Positions 1-10,341 are shown, numbered from the stretch's first letter. The stretch: 64,000 bases of DNA from Nannocystis bainbridge (GCF_028368995.1 NZ_JAQNDL010000003.1:1550001-1614000), one strand, 5' to 3'. The notes: generated from the sequence alone by a model not told the origin. Numbers and translations: made by a program.

Positions 1-607
1 CCTCACGGGACGAGGCCGCTCCGGCGACGGGCGAATGAACCCCGGCCTGGGCAAGCGACATGTCCCAAAAGACATGCACGCGCCGCGCGCCGATCGAGTG
101 TCTATTTGACATCCACCTCGCTGCGAGCTCCGAGGAGCGGGAGCCCCCCCGGCTCTTCACATTAATATTCCCCCATGTTCGACCGCTCGCCCGCGGCGGC
201 CAGCGAGACACCGTACCCGCGAGGTCCATGTCCCGGCTGGCTTGGGCTCATACACGACGCGCTCGGCCCGGGTGCGCCCGAGCCGACTTTTCGCTGACGA
301 TCCGCGCGCCCGGTCGCGCGAGCGTGCGCGGATCGGGGCCTTCCCGCCGCTGCTGTTCATCGCCACGATCGAGCGCGAGCGCCGACAGATCGGTCACGCC
401 GACGGGGCACTCCCATGGCCGCGATCCATCACCACATACAGTGGTGTCATGGTCGACTCGCCCGGCCGAGCCGCCGCACGCAAGGCGCTCACGCTCGCCG
501 CGTCGGCTCCGGTGCTCGAAGGACTCGGGGCTCGTCCGCGAGCCCGCCCTCGGAACACCCGCTCTCTCCTACCGAGCCGCGCGAAACCGTCCTGGCGCTC
601 CCCCCGC
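1..607. other. stretch without a supported gene
   Basis: I see no convincing gene here; reading frames on both strands have Arg/Pro-rich, low-complexity translations typical of non-coding high-G+C DNA. It contains one dispersed 14-bp-unit repeat (59-79), a lone related CATGTCCC motif near 227, and an A/T-rich spot near 157-170. The promoter of the following TetR gene begins at 608. Confidence 0.6.
59..79. repeat. dispersed 14-bp-unit repeat, locus 1
   Basis: One full unit (59-72, CATGTCCCAAAAGA) is followed exactly 14 bp later by a second CATG (73). It belongs to the family with consensus CATGTCCYNNRRGA found at nine other places in this window. It lies in a stretch without a gene. Confidence 0.75.
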
Positions 608-649
608 TTGACAACTCGGATGACGGCCATCATATTACGGGCGTCATCC
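608..649 (+). promoter_or_regulatory. sigma70-like promoter with inverted-repeat operator for the TetR-thiolase operon
   Basis: A perfect -35 (TTGACA, 608-613) is separated by 17 bp from a -10-like CATATT (631-636). An 8-bp inverted repeat, GGATGACG (618-625) and CGTCATCC (642-649), flanks the -10. This layout suits repression by the TetR protein encoded directly downstream. Autoregulation is inferred from the position. Confidence 0.65.
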
Positions 650-673
650 CAACCCGCCCGCGTGGAGGCTGTC

Positions 674-1255
674 GTGACCGTCCGAACCGAACAGAAAGAG
701 CGCACCCGGCAAGACATCCTCGCCTCGGCGACTCGCCTGCTGCGCGAGCGCGGCATCGCCGGCGCCAGCGTGGCCGAGGTGATGAAGGGCGCCGGCCTCA
801 CCGTCGGCGGCTTCTACGCTCACTTCGAATCCAAGGAGGCGCTGGTCTCCGCCTCGTTGCGGCAATCGCTGCACGAGCTGTGGAGCGGCCTGGTCGCCGG
901 CGCCGGCAAGCTGCGCGGCGTCGAGGCGGTCTCCTACGTGGTCCGCCGCTACCTCTCGCGCGCCCACCGGGACAACCCCGGCGAGGGCTGCCCGCTGCCG
1001 GCCGTGGTCGCCGACGTGGCGCAGGCCGGCGAGGCCGTGCGCGAGGGCCTGGCCCACGAGCTCGGCGATTACGCCGACGCGCTCGCCGCTTGCATCACCG
1101 ACGACACCGCCGCCAGTCGTCAGCGCGCGCTCGCCCTGTTGTCCCTCATGTACGGCGGCCTCAGCCTCGCGCGCGCCCTCAAGGGCACCCCCGTCTCCGA
1201 CGAGATCCTCAAGTCCTGCCGCGATTTCGCGCGACAGGCGTTCACCAACGAATAG
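674..1255 (+). CDS. TetR/AcrR family transcriptional regulator
   Basis: A 193-residue repressor. The N-terminal helix-turn-helix is clear: ERTRQDILASATRLLRERG leads into a recognition region with GLTVGGFYAHF and then SKEALV, and a helical ligand-binding domain follows. The GTG at 674 was chosen because GGAGG lies 5 bp upstream; an in-frame GTG at 662 is the alternative. The thiolase starts 18 bp downstream, so the two are probably co-transcribed and controlled through the inverted repeat at 618-649. The likely ligand is an acyl-CoA or a related metabolite, inferred only from the neighbours. Confidence 0.88.
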   Translation: MTVRTEQKERTRQDILASATRLLRERGIAGASVAEVMKGAGLTVGGFYAHFESKEALVSASLRQSLHELWSGLVAGAGKLRGVEAVSYVVRRYLSRAHRDNPGEGCPLPAVVADVAQAGEAVREGLAHELGDYADALAACITDDTAASRQRALALLSLMYGGLSLARALKGTPVSDEILKSCRDFARQAFTNE

Positions 1256-1273
1256 TCCCGGAGGACATGTATC

Positions 1274-2509
<1,236 letters not shown>

Positions 2510-2529
2510 ACCCCGAGGAGCTCCACGTC

Positions 2530-3009
2530 ATGTCTGCCAGCGATCCACCCCCGAAGAGCGAGACCCCGGTCATTCACCCGCGCGACTGGTTCGCGCGGGT
2601 GATGGCCGGGGAGCTCCCGCATCCGCCCATCGCCCGCCTCCTCGGCATTCGCATGCTGCGCGCCGAGGACGGGGTCGCCGCCGCCGAATTGCAGGCCGAC
2701 CCCGAGCGCCACGCCAACCCCATGGGCACCCTCCACGGCGGCGTCCTCTGCGACCTCGCCGACCTCGCCATGGGCACCGCCGTCGGCTCGATCCTCGAGC
2801 GCGGCGAATCGTTCACCACCCTCGAGCTCAAGGCCAACTATTTCAAGCCGGTGTGGAACCAGCGGCTCACCGCCAACGCGCGGATCGTCAAGCGCACCCG
2901 CACGATCTGCTACGTCGAATGCGACGTCGTCGACGACAAGCAGAGCCTCGTCGCCCGCCTCGCCAGCACCTGCATGATCCTGCGCGGCGACATGGCCGCC
3001 GGCCGCTGA
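2530..3009 (+). CDS. PaaI-type hotdog-fold thioesterase
   Basis: A 159-residue protein with the hotdog-fold signature NPMGTLHGGVLCDLADLAMG, including the His-Gly-Gly and the acidic residue of the PaaI/4HBT group. It probably hydrolyses an acyl-CoA or aromatic acyl-CoA thioester. ATG 2530 is preceded by GAGGAG. It is the third gene of the TetR-thiolase operon and may release CoA or act in proofreading there. The substrate cannot be read from the sequence. Confidence 0.88.
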   Translation: MSASDPPPKSETPVIHPRDWFARVMAGELPHPPIARLLGIRMLRAEDGVAAAELQADPERHANPMGTLHGGVLCDLADLAMGTAVGSILERGESFTTLELKANYFKPVWNQRLTANARIVKRTRTICYVECDVVDDKQSLVARLASTCMILRGDMAAGR

Positions 3010-3019
3010 TCCGCCGCCT

Positions 3020-3715
3020 TCACGGGCAGCGCGGGTCGGCCATCTGGACCATCTCGATCTGCTCGGGCGTGAACGGCAGCGGGTCGCAGCCGTGGCCGGA
3101 CTCGCAGATCCGGTCCCACTGCGGCGCCGCCTTGGCGTGGCAGCCGAAGCAATTGCCGCCGAAGCCGTTGACGACGTCCTGGGTGCCGCGCGCCATGATC
3201 GTCGTGCCCTGCGCCGACACCTCGAGCGCGAAGAACTCCCAGTCCGAATTGTCCGGGGCCCAGCCCGTCGCCCGCTTGACCATCGCCTCGCCGGGGATCA
3301 GCTGAATCACGGTACCGACCGGATAGACCCCGCCGCTCGGGTCGTTGGCGACCTCGAGGGCCTCGTCCAAATGGCCGAGCATGTTCGTCAGGCGGAACTT
3401 GCGGACCTTCTCCCATTCGAGCAAGCACACGAAGTCCTCGGCCTGCATGTCGAGGTCCTCGCCGCTCGCCGTGGTGCTGCTCGACGCGTCATCGGTCGTG
3501 CTGCTGCTGCTCGACTCGCTGCCGGTCGTGCTGCCGGTCGTGCTCCCGGTCGTGCTCCCGCCCGTCGTCGGCGCCTCGCCGGGACCCGTCGTCGGCGCGC
3601 CGGTCGAGGTGCCCGCCGTCTCGGTTCCGGTCGCGGCCGCGGTCGTCGTGCCCCCGCTCTCCCCGCACGCGGACACGAAGAGGAGGACCAGAAGAGCAGA
3701 CAGGCGGCTGGGCAT
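3020..3715 (-). CDS. lipoprotein with Thr/Ser/Gly-rich linker and a single c-type haem motif
   Basis: The 231-residue protein has a signal peptide ending in a lipobox (VSAC, Cys at residue 17). A low-complexity linker (e.g. TTGSTTGSTTGSE) runs to about residue 85, followed by a folded domain. The domain ends with CFGCH, a CxxCH haem c attachment motif, and a short Cys-containing tail. It is probably an outer-membrane or periplasmic redox lipoprotein; its partner is unknown. It is convergent with the thioesterase gene (10 bp between stop codons). Linker-type lipoproteins of this kind recur in this window. Confidence 0.8.
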   Translation of the reverse strand: MPSRLSALLVLLFVSACGESGGTTTAAATGTETAGTSTGAPTTGPGEAPTTGGSTTGSTTGSTTGSESSSSSTTDDASSSTTASGEDLDMQAEDFVCLLEWEKVRKFRLTNMLGHLDEALEVANDPSGGVYPVGTVIQLIPGEAMVKRATGWAPDNSDWEFFALEVSAQGTTIMARGTQDVVNGFGGNCFGCHAKAAPQWDRICESGHGCDPLPFTPEQIEMVQMADPRCP

Positions 3716-3796
3716 GGCGCACCATCGCCAATCTCCCGCGCGCTTGGCAAGCGGGCCCGCGAGGCCCCCGGCGCGAAACCGCGAGCGCGGCGCGCC

Positions 3797-4729
3797 CTAT
3801 CTCCGGCGCATCACCGCGAACAGCTCCTGGCCGTGGCGGATCAGCGTCGACCCCTGCGCCACCGCCAGCTGCTCGATCGTGAAGCGCGGCGCGAACCGGC
3901 GCTCGACCTCGGCGCGGTCGGTCGTGAACGGCGGCCCGCCCGGGCGGCCGTGGGCGTAGAACAGCCCCACCAGCAAACCGCCGGGCTGCAGCGAATCCGC
4001 CACCGCCGTCACGTAGTCGTCGCGGCGGGCCGGATCGATCGCGCAGAAGCAGGTGTGCTCGACCACCAGGTCGAACGCCGGGGGCGAGCCCATGCGCGCG
4101 AACAGGTCCGCCACCGCGAACGCGATCGTCAGCTCCGGCGGCGTCATCGCCTGCGCCTGTGCGATCGCCGTCGGCGCCAGATCGATCGCCGTCACCGTCG
4201 CCCCGAGCCGCGCCAACAGCCGCGCCTCGTGCCCGCGGCCGCACCCGGGCACCAATGCTCGCATGCCCTCGGGGACATGTCCCGAGAACCATGTCACAAG
4301 CGGCGGCGCGGCCCGCCCGAGCTCCCAGCCGCCGGCGTTCGCCACGAACAGCGGGTCCCAGAACCTGGCCTCGCCCGGCCCGGCGCCAGCGACATCGGGC
4401 GCGCGCACCAGCAGCTCGCCGCGGATCGCCCGGGCCACCGGCGCGACCAGGTCGACCAGCGCCTCGAACTCCGCCGACGTCAGCCGCAGCCCCGGGTTCG
4501 CCGCGTCGGCCCGTGACAGCGTCGCCTGGCGGGCGAACGCATCGACCGCCAGCGCGCGCACCGGCGCCCCCGCCTGCCGCTCGAGCGCCGCCCACAGCGG
4601 CTCCGCGACCGCGTCGACCCGCGCGTAGGCCTCGCCCTCGAGGTCGCGGCCCTGCTCGCCGCGGGCGCCGACGACGACCGCGCGCACGTGATGGTCGGGT
4701 CGATGGAGCTTGAACGAACGGAGGTCCAC
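3797..4729 (-). CDS. class I SAM-dependent methyltransferase, TPMT-like
   Basis: About 310 residues. The C-terminal 200 residues form a thiopurine-methyltransferase-like domain: FWDPLF and GGWELG, then the SAM-binding ALVPGCGRGHEA, the acidic TAIDLAPTA and the VEHTCFCAIDP region. About 100 residues lie N-terminal to it and match nothing I recognise. GTG 4729 is a tentative start; shorter starts are possible. It is divergent from the HglS-like gene, with 54 bp between the starts. A dispersed repeat (4262-4298) sits inside the gene and encodes the residues just before the SAM-binding loop (GHVPEGM). The true substrate is unknown. Confidence 0.78.
   Translation of the reverse strand: MDLRSFKLHRPDHHVRAVVVGARGEQGRDLEGEAYARVDAVAEPLWAALERQAGAPVRALAVDAFARQATLSRADAANPGLRLTSAEFEALVDLVAPVARAIRGELLVRAPDVAGAGPGEARFWDPLFVANAGGWELGRAAPPLVTWFSGHVPEGMRALVPGCGRGHEARLLARLGATVTAIDLAPTAIAQAQAMTPPELTIAFAVADLFARMGSPPAFDLVVEHTCFCAIDPARRDDYVTAVADSLQPGGLLVGLFYAHGRPGGPPFTTDRAEVERRFAPRFTIEQLAVAQGSTLIRHGQELFAVMRRR
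4262..4298. repeat. dispersed 14-bp-unit repeat, locus 2 (inside methyltransferase gene)
   Basis: Two units (4262-4275 and 4276-4289) and the start of a third (4290) keep exact 14-bp spacing of CATG. The array lies within an open reading frame and leaves it intact. Confidence 0.75.
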
Positions 4730-4783
4730 GCGCGCGAACTTTGGCCGGTCCACCCCGTCGTCGCAAGCGTTATCCTCGCGGCC

Positions 4784-5587
4784 ATGGAGCTCCACGACCT
4801 CCTCGCTCGCCTGTGGCGCGACTACGCCGCCTTGAACCCGCAGGTCGAGCGGGTCGGCGCCCTCCTTGCCGGGGCCGGCGAGCGCGTCGTCCACGACCAC
4901 ATCGCCCTGCGCACCTGGGGCGACCCGCGCTGCGACATCGAAGCGCTGGCGCGCCCGTTCGTGCGCGCCGGCTACCGCGCCGCCGGGGCCTACCGCTTCG
5001 CCGAGAAGCGCCTGGTCGCCCGCCACTTCGCCCACGACGACCCCGCGCTCCCGCTCGTCTTCATCAGCGAGCTGATCCTCGCCGAGTTCTCGCCTGACCT
5101 TCAGGACAGGGTGAGATGTCTCCTCGAACAGGTCCCCGAGGACATGTTCCAGGCGCCAGACCTGTGCGCGCGCGGCCGCCCGTGGAGGGTCGCCCACGCC
5201 GAGGTCGAGGCCCTGCGGCGCGAGAGCGAGTACGCCGCCTGGCTGGCCGCGTTCGGCTGGCGGGCCAACCACTTCACCGTCGCCGTCCACGAGCTCGCAA
5301 ACCTGTCCGAATTGCCCGCTCTCGACGCCTTCCTCGTCGCCCACGGCCTGCGCCTCAACACGGCAGGCGGCGAGATCAAGGGCTCGCCGGCGCAGGGCCT
5401 CGAGCAGTCGTCGACCCTGGCCGACGTCGTCGAAGTCGAATTCAGCGACGGCACCTTCGCCGTGCCCGCCTGCTACTACGAGTTCGCGCGCCGCTGGCCC
5501 GGCCCCGACGGCCGCCAGTTCCGCGGCTTCATCGAGGGCTCGGCCGACAAGATCTTCGAGAGCACCGACCGGGACTCCGCGTCGTGA
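4784..5587 (+). CDS. DUF1338 protein, 2-oxoadipate dioxygenase/decarboxylase (HglS) family
   Basis: A 267-residue member of the DUF1338 family. The characterised member, HglS/YdcJ, uses Fe(II) and O2 to convert 2-oxoadipate to D-2-hydroxyglutarate in lysine catabolism. The three expected metal ligands are recognisable: the His in VVHDHIALRT, the His in ANHFTV and the Glu in YYEFARR. The C-terminus has the family's ADKIFEST. It is shorter than the Pseudomonas enzyme, so the reaction is inferred and the substrate may differ. ATG 4784 fits the family N-terminus. A dispersed repeat lies within the gene at 5116-5150. Confidence 0.82.
   Translation: MELHDLLARLWRDYAALNPQVERVGALLAGAGERVVHDHIALRTWGDPRCDIEALARPFVRAGYRAAGAYRFAEKRLVARHFAHDDPALPLVFISELILAEFSPDLQDRVRCLLEQVPEDMFQAPDLCARGRPWRVAHAEVEALRRESEYAAWLAAFGWRANHFTVAVHELANLSELPALDAFLVAHGLRLNTAGGEIKGSPAQGLEQSSTLADVVEVEFSDGTFAVPACYYEFARRWPGPDGRQFRGFIEGSADKIFESTDRDSAS
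5116..5150. repeat. dispersed 14-bp-unit repeat, locus 3 (inside HglS-like gene)
   Basis: Two diverged units (5116-5129 and 5130-5143) precede a third CATG at 5144, all in 14-bp register. They encode the segment CLLEQVPEDMF without breaking the frame. Confidence 0.65.
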
Positions 5588-5922
5588 GCCCGTGAGGGCG
5601 AAGCGACCGCCGCGCCCCGGGCCCGACGCGCCCCGCGAACCGCGAGTCCGCGGGGCACCCGATCGCCGGGCTCCGCCGTGGCAATGCCACGGCGTCGGCC
5701 TCGCGTGGACCCGCGACGCCGTCGTCGCCGTGGATCTCCCCGACCTCGAGCGACCGCCCTGCAAGGCCGACAGGTCCACGCACAGGCCCAAACTCGTCGA
5801 TGCGCCGCGCCAGGCGCCCGTGGGCGCGACTCGCGAGCCTGGTGAGCCGCCGCAGCGATGAGCCATCGCACGCCCGGCGGGCTTCTGCGCCGGCGCCGAG
5901 CGATGCCACCCTTTGCTCCGAC
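5588..5922. other. intergenic stretch with a stem-loop
   Basis: No gene is supported. About 40 bp after the HglS-like stop there is an 8-bp inverted repeat, GCCCCGCG (5630-5637) and CGCGGGGC (5649-5656), with an 11-nt loop; it may act as a terminator although no T-run follows. The sequence GTGAGGGCGAAGCGACC near 5592 resembles GTGAGGGCCAGCCGACC near 23320. The promoter of the following acyl-CoA dehydrogenase must lie in the 3' half but was not identified. Confidence 0.5.
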
Positions 5923-7083
<1,161 letters not shown>

Positions 7084-7098
7084 GGCTGTCCTGCGGGG

Positions 7099-7148
7099 CA
7101 TGTCCCCGAGGACCTGCGCCATCGGGCATGTCCTCACGGACATGCCCC
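7099..7148. repeat. dispersed 14-bp-unit repeat, locus 4 (four units)
   Basis: Units start at 7099, 7113, 7127 and 7141, each exactly 14 bp apart. Units 3-4 contain the perfect 18-bp inverted repeat CATGTCCTCACGGACATG (7127-7144). The array lies between the convergent acyl-CoA dehydrogenase and map genes, so it could also serve as a bidirectional terminator. Confidence 0.8.
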
Positions 7149-7153
7149 TTCGT

Positions 7154-7915
7154 TCACGTCAGCACCCGCGACCCGTCGGCCGTCACGCAGAGGGTGTGCT
7201 CGAACTGGGCGCTCCACTTGCGGTCGGCGGTGACCACCGTCCAGCCGTCCTTCAGCACCTCGACCTCCGGGGTCCCGACGGTCAGCATCGGCTCGATCGT
7301 GAACACCATCCCCTCGCGCAGGCGCAGTCCCGTGCCGGCGCGGCCGACGTGGGCGATGTGCGGCGCCTCGTGCATGTGGCGGCCGATCCCGTGGCCGCCG
7401 AAGTCGCTGACCACCCCGTAGCCGCCGCGCCGCGCGACCTCGACGATCGCCGCGCCGATGTCGCCGAGCCGCGCCCCTGGCCGCACCGCCGCGATCCCGG
7501 CGTCGCGGGCCGCTCGCGTGGTCGTGACCAGCCGCTCCGCCTCCGCCGAGACCGCGCCGATGCAGAACGTCGCCGAGGTGTCGCCGTGGAACCCGTCGAG
7601 CTCGGTCGTCACGTCGACGTTGACGATGTCGCCGTCCTGCAGCACCACGTCGGCCCGCGGCACCCCGTGACACACCACCTCGTTGCGGCTCGTGCACACG
7701 CTCGCCGGAAACGGCCCCGGCCCCGCCCCGCGGTAGCCCAGCTGACTCGGCCGCCCGCCCCGCCGCGCGGTGTCCTCGCGCACCCACCCGTCGATCTGCC
7801 CCGTCGTCACCCCCGCGCGCAGCCGCTCCGCCACGTACGCCAGCGTACCTGCCGCCGCCGCCCCCGCGCGCTCGATCGCCGCGATCTCCCGCGGCCCGTA
7901 AATCGTCACCGACAT
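7154..7915 (-). CDS. map: type I methionine aminopeptidase
   Basis: A 253-residue enzyme that removes the initiator Met from nascent proteins. The five metal ligands of the family are visible in order: Asp in VNVDVT, Asp in FHGDTSATF, His in GHGIGRHMHEAPHI, Glu in FTIEPML and Glu in FEHTLCVT. The length is typical of type I enzymes without an N-terminal extension. ATG 7915 was chosen because the homologous N-terminus (IYGPREIAAIERAG) starts there. It is monocistronic; its 5' region carries a hairpin and a palindrome (7933-7967). Confidence 0.95.
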   Translation of the reverse strand: MSVTIYGPREIAAIERAGAAAAGTLAYVAERLRAGVTTGQIDGWVREDTARRGGRPSQLGYRGAGPGPFPASVCTSRNEVVCHGVPRADVVLQDGDIVNVDVTTELDGFHGDTSATFCIGAVSAEAERLVTTTRAARDAGIAAVRPGARLGDIGAAIVEVARRGGYGVVSDFGGHGIGRHMHEAPHIAHVGRAGTGLRLREGMVFTIEPMLTVGTPEVEVLKDGWTVVTADRKWSAQFEHTLCVTADGSRVLT

Positions 7916-7932
7916 GCCCGCGAGCCTGCGCC

Positions 7933-7967
7933 GGACCGCCCGCGGCGGTCCAATACCGTTTCGGTAT
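7933..7967 (-). promoter_or_regulatory. hairpin and 15-bp palindrome upstream of map
   Basis: Reading towards map there is first ATACCG-AAA-CGGTAT (7953-7967, perfect 6-bp arms, 3-bp centre), then a perfect 8-bp hairpin between GGACCGCC (7933-7940) and GGCGGTCC (7944-7951). The start codon is 17 bp further on. The palindrome looks like a repressor operator. The hairpin would lie in the mRNA leader. The rest of 7916-8225 holds no supported gene. Confidence 0.5.
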
Positions 7968-8225
7968 GACGCGCCGCGAAAGCCCGGCAACGGCGACCCT
8001 TTCGCCTCGCCGGCCCCGGCGGTGTTCGTGATCGGATCGCCGACGCGCTCGCGGCCACGCGCGCCAGCATCTCGGCCGCGCCTGACACCCTCGCTCGTCC
8101 TCCGCCGACGCCATGCCCCGAGTCCGGGCGACCCGAATGGCAACCCCTGCCTCTGCCACCGGCGCGCAGTCTCCGGCGCTGACCCGGGCTTGCCTGGCGC
8201 CGGCGCTCGCGCGTAGCCTGGGCCC

Positions 8226-8549
8226 GTGAGCCTGACCCAGATCAGCTACTTCGTCGCCGTCGCCGAGGAGCAGCACGTCGGTCGCGCGGCGCAGCGGCTG
8301 CACGTCTCGCAGCCGCCCGTGACCCGGCAGATCCACCAGCTCGAGGACGAACTCGGCACTCGCCTGTTCGACCGCACCCCTCGCGGCGTCCGCCTCCTGC
8401 CCGCCGGCGAGCGCTTCCTCGCCCACGCCCGGGCGATCCTCGCCCAGGTCGACGCTGCCCGCCGGGCCGTCTCCGGACCTGCCTCGAACGACATGGACGA
8501 TGGGACATGTGCTTCGAGCCATGTCCCGAACGCTCTCGGCCGTGACTGA
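8226..8549 (+). pseudogene. truncated LysR-family regulator (DNA-binding domain only)
   Basis: 107 residues starting with a textbook LysR N-terminus: ISYFVAVAEEQHVGRAAQ, then LHVSQPPVTRQIHQLEDELG and RLFDRT. The linker helix ends at about residue 84. The coding sequence then runs straight into the dispersed repeat (8478-8527) and stops. The roughly 200-residue effector-binding domain is absent, and no remnant appears before the next gene. It may be a decayed gene whose 3' part was lost at the repeat. A functional DNA-binding-only protein cannot be excluded. GTG 8226 matches the family start. Confidence 0.75.
8478..8527. repeat. dispersed 14-bp-unit repeat, locus 5 (end of the LysR fragment)
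   Basis: Units begin at 8478, 8492, 8506 and 8520, exactly 14 bp apart; the first is degenerate (CCTG instead of CATG, as in unit 2 of locus 4). The array coincides with the point where LysR homology ends. Confidence 0.75.
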
Positions 8550-8566
8550 GAGCCGACGACGCGAAC

Positions 8567-8596
8567 AGCGCCGCCGCCCGTGAGGGCAGCGGCGCT
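8567..8596. terminator. stem-loop between convergent genes
   Basis: Perfect 8-bp arms AGCGCCGC (8567-8574) and GCGGCGCT (8589-8596) enclose a smaller GCCC/GGGC hairpin. It sits between the convergent LysR fragment and the EF-hand gene and could terminate both; there is no U-tract. Confidence 0.55.
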
Positions 8597-8625
8597 CCGC
8601 GTTCCCGGCCTGCTTGAAGCTCGGC

Positions 8626-9396
8626 TCACTCGCCGCGCGGGCCCTTGTCGCCGTAGTCACCGCGCGGGCCGTGGCCCCGGTCGCCGTGGTCGCCGCGCGG
8701 GCCGTGGCCCCGGTCGCCGTGGTGGGCTTGCTTGAACGCCACCAGCTCCTCGCGGGACAGCTTGCCGTCGCTGTTGCTGTCGGCCTCGGCGAACTTCTCG
8801 GCCAGCTTCGGGTGCTGGGCCACCTCGTCGGCGGACAGCGCGTTGTCGCTGTTCGCGTCGAGCTTCGCCATCATCATCGCCGCGCGCTCGGCCGGGTCCT
8901 TGTGCGACCCGTCGCCGTGCTTGCCGCGGCCCTTGAGCGCCTTCAGCTCCTCGCGGGTCAGCTTGCCGTCGCTGTCCGCGTCGGCCTCGGCGAACTTGTG
9001 CGCCAGCGGCCCCTCGGTCACCTCCTCGCGGGACAGCGCGCCGTCGCTGTTGGCGTCGAACTTGGCCAGCAGCTTGATCGCCCGCTCCTCCGGGTCCTTC
9101 GGCCCGCCGTGACCACCGCGGCGGCCCTTCATCGCCTTCAGCTCCTCGCCGCTCAGCTTGCCGTCGCCGTCGACGTCGAGCTCGGCGAACTTGGCCTCGA
9201 AGCGGTGACCCTTGGCCTCTTCGCGGGAGATCGAGCCATCGCCGTCGGCGTCGAACTTGGCCATGAACCCGCCCTTGTGGTGCCCGCCCTCGACCTCCGC
9301 GAGCTCCTGCTCGGTCGGCTCCGCGGTCTCCTCCTTGTCGCAGGCGACGAACATGAGGGAAAGGGACAGGAAGGCGGCCTTGGTGATGCGTGTCAT
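8626..9396 (-). CDS. EF-hand lipoprotein with six calcium-binding loops
   Basis: A 256-residue protein with a lipobox (MFVAC, Cys19). Six EF-hand loops lie in three pairs, for example DADGDGSISREE, DVDGDGKLSGEE, DANSDGALSREE and DADSDGKLTREE. The last pair is DANSDNALSADE and DSNSDGKLSREE. The C-terminus has a tandem repeat of GDRGHGPRGD, visible in the DNA as a duplicated segment near 8640-8715. It is probably a cell-surface or periplasmic Ca2+-binding protein. In loop 5 the central Gly is replaced by Asn, which may weaken binding. GAGGAG precedes ATG 9396. Confidence 0.88.
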   Translation of the reverse strand: MTRITKAAFLSLSLMFVACDKEETAEPTEQELAEVEGGHHKGGFMAKFDADGDGSISREEAKGHRFEAKFAELDVDGDGKLSGEELKAMKGRRGGHGGPKDPEERAIKLLAKFDANSDGALSREEVTEGPLAHKFAEADADSDGKLTREELKALKGRGKHGDGSHKDPAERAAMMMAKLDANSDNALSADEVAQHPKLAEKFAEADSNSDGKLSREELVAFKQAHHGDRGHGPRGDHGDRGHGPRGDYGDKGPRGE

Positions 9397-9798
9397 GGTG
9401 TGTCTCCTCGAAACCGGTGGCGGCCATCGCCGCGCAGGTCATGTCCCCGGCTCGCATCCTGATATTGGTCGCCCCCGGGCTCCTTGCACGCCGGATTACC
9501 GTCGCTTTACAGAGGCCCCCGCCCGCCCCGGTCGCACGAGCCGCCAGACCCCCCTGCGCGGGCTTCGGAGGCCGTTGCGCGGCTTCGCTCCGAGCCCCCG
9601 GTTACGTCCCGCCAACAATCTTTCGGGGCACCTCCGCGCAGACACGACCTCGACTTCGTAACACGCACGCCGCCAGCAGCTCGCGCGCACGATCCCCACG
9701 TCCCACCGCGCGAAGTGGCCTCGAGCCTCGCGCATCTCGCTACCCCTGCCGGCGCGGCGGCCGGGACTCGCAGCGAGTCCCAGCAAAAGCCTCGAGGT
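9397..9798. other. intergenic stretch
   Basis: I see no gene. It contains the promoter region of the EF-hand gene on the minus strand and a lone CATGTCCCC motif near 9439 that resembles one repeat unit but lacks a partner in 14-bp register. Confidence 0.5.
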
Positions 9799-10341
9799 TC
9801 AGGGACCGCAGCCGGTGTCCGCAAAGATGTCGCACTCGACGACGATGATGCCGTCCTCCGCCAGGTGGAAGCCATTCGTTCCGCCGTCGAAGCACACGTT
9901 CGCCGCGCACTTCTCGACCGTCGTCGTCGGGCACTGCGCCGGCGCGGCGAAGCATACCATGCACGTCGGGTCGTCCGTCTCGACGCACTCGGTCGACCCG
10001 CACGCCGGGATGTCCGAGTCGAACCAGCGGCAGAACTGCCCCGCCCGGCACGTCCCGCACGGGTTCACGCCGCCGGGCTCGGGCGGCTCGGTATCCGAGA
10101 CGGTCCCGGGCTCGCTCGTGCTGCCCGAGCTCGTGTCGGTCGTCGAGGTCGAAGTCGTGCTCGTGCTCGTCGTCGCGGTGGACGTCGAGGTCGGCTGGTC
10201 GGTCTCCGACGACCCGGACGACTCGGTCGCTCCCGTCGGGTCCGTCGCCGTCGCATCCGAATCCGTCTCCTTCGATTTGTCGTGACAGCCGAGCAGTAAG
10301 AGCCCGAACAACAAGCAAGGCAAGCGGTGCAAATAAAGCAT
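9799..10341 (-). CDS. Cys-rich lipoprotein with Ser/Thr linker, function unknown
   Basis: 180 residues with a signal peptide ending in the lipobox LLGC (Cys19). A Ser/Thr/Asp/Glu-rich linker reaches to about residue 90. A compact C-terminal domain has about ten cysteines in closely spaced pairs (CGTC, CMVC), suggesting disulfide stabilisation outside the cytoplasm. No family was recognised. The architecture matches other lipoproteins of the window (3020-3715, 21851-23284), with a different terminal domain. Confidence 0.78.
   Translation of the reverse strand: MLYLHRLPCLLFGLLLLGCHDKSKETDSDATATDPTGATESSGSSETDQPTSTSTATTSTSTTSTSTTDTSSGSTSEPGTVSDTEPPEPGGVNPCGTCRAGQFCRWFDSDIPACGSTECVETDDPTCMVCFAAPAQCPTTTVEKCAANVCFDGGTNGFHLAEDGIIVVECDIFADTGCGP

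Noticed and set aside
157..1255. Longer version of the TetR gene starting near 242, and small frames before it
   Set aside because: The extra N-terminus is low-complexity and would run over the promoter at 608-636. GGAGG before GTG 674 supports the shorter gene.
5592..5861. An 89-codon frame between the HglS-like and acyl-CoA dehydrogenase genes
   Set aside because: Pro/Arg-rich composition, no recognisable domain, and it contains a terminator-like stem-loop.
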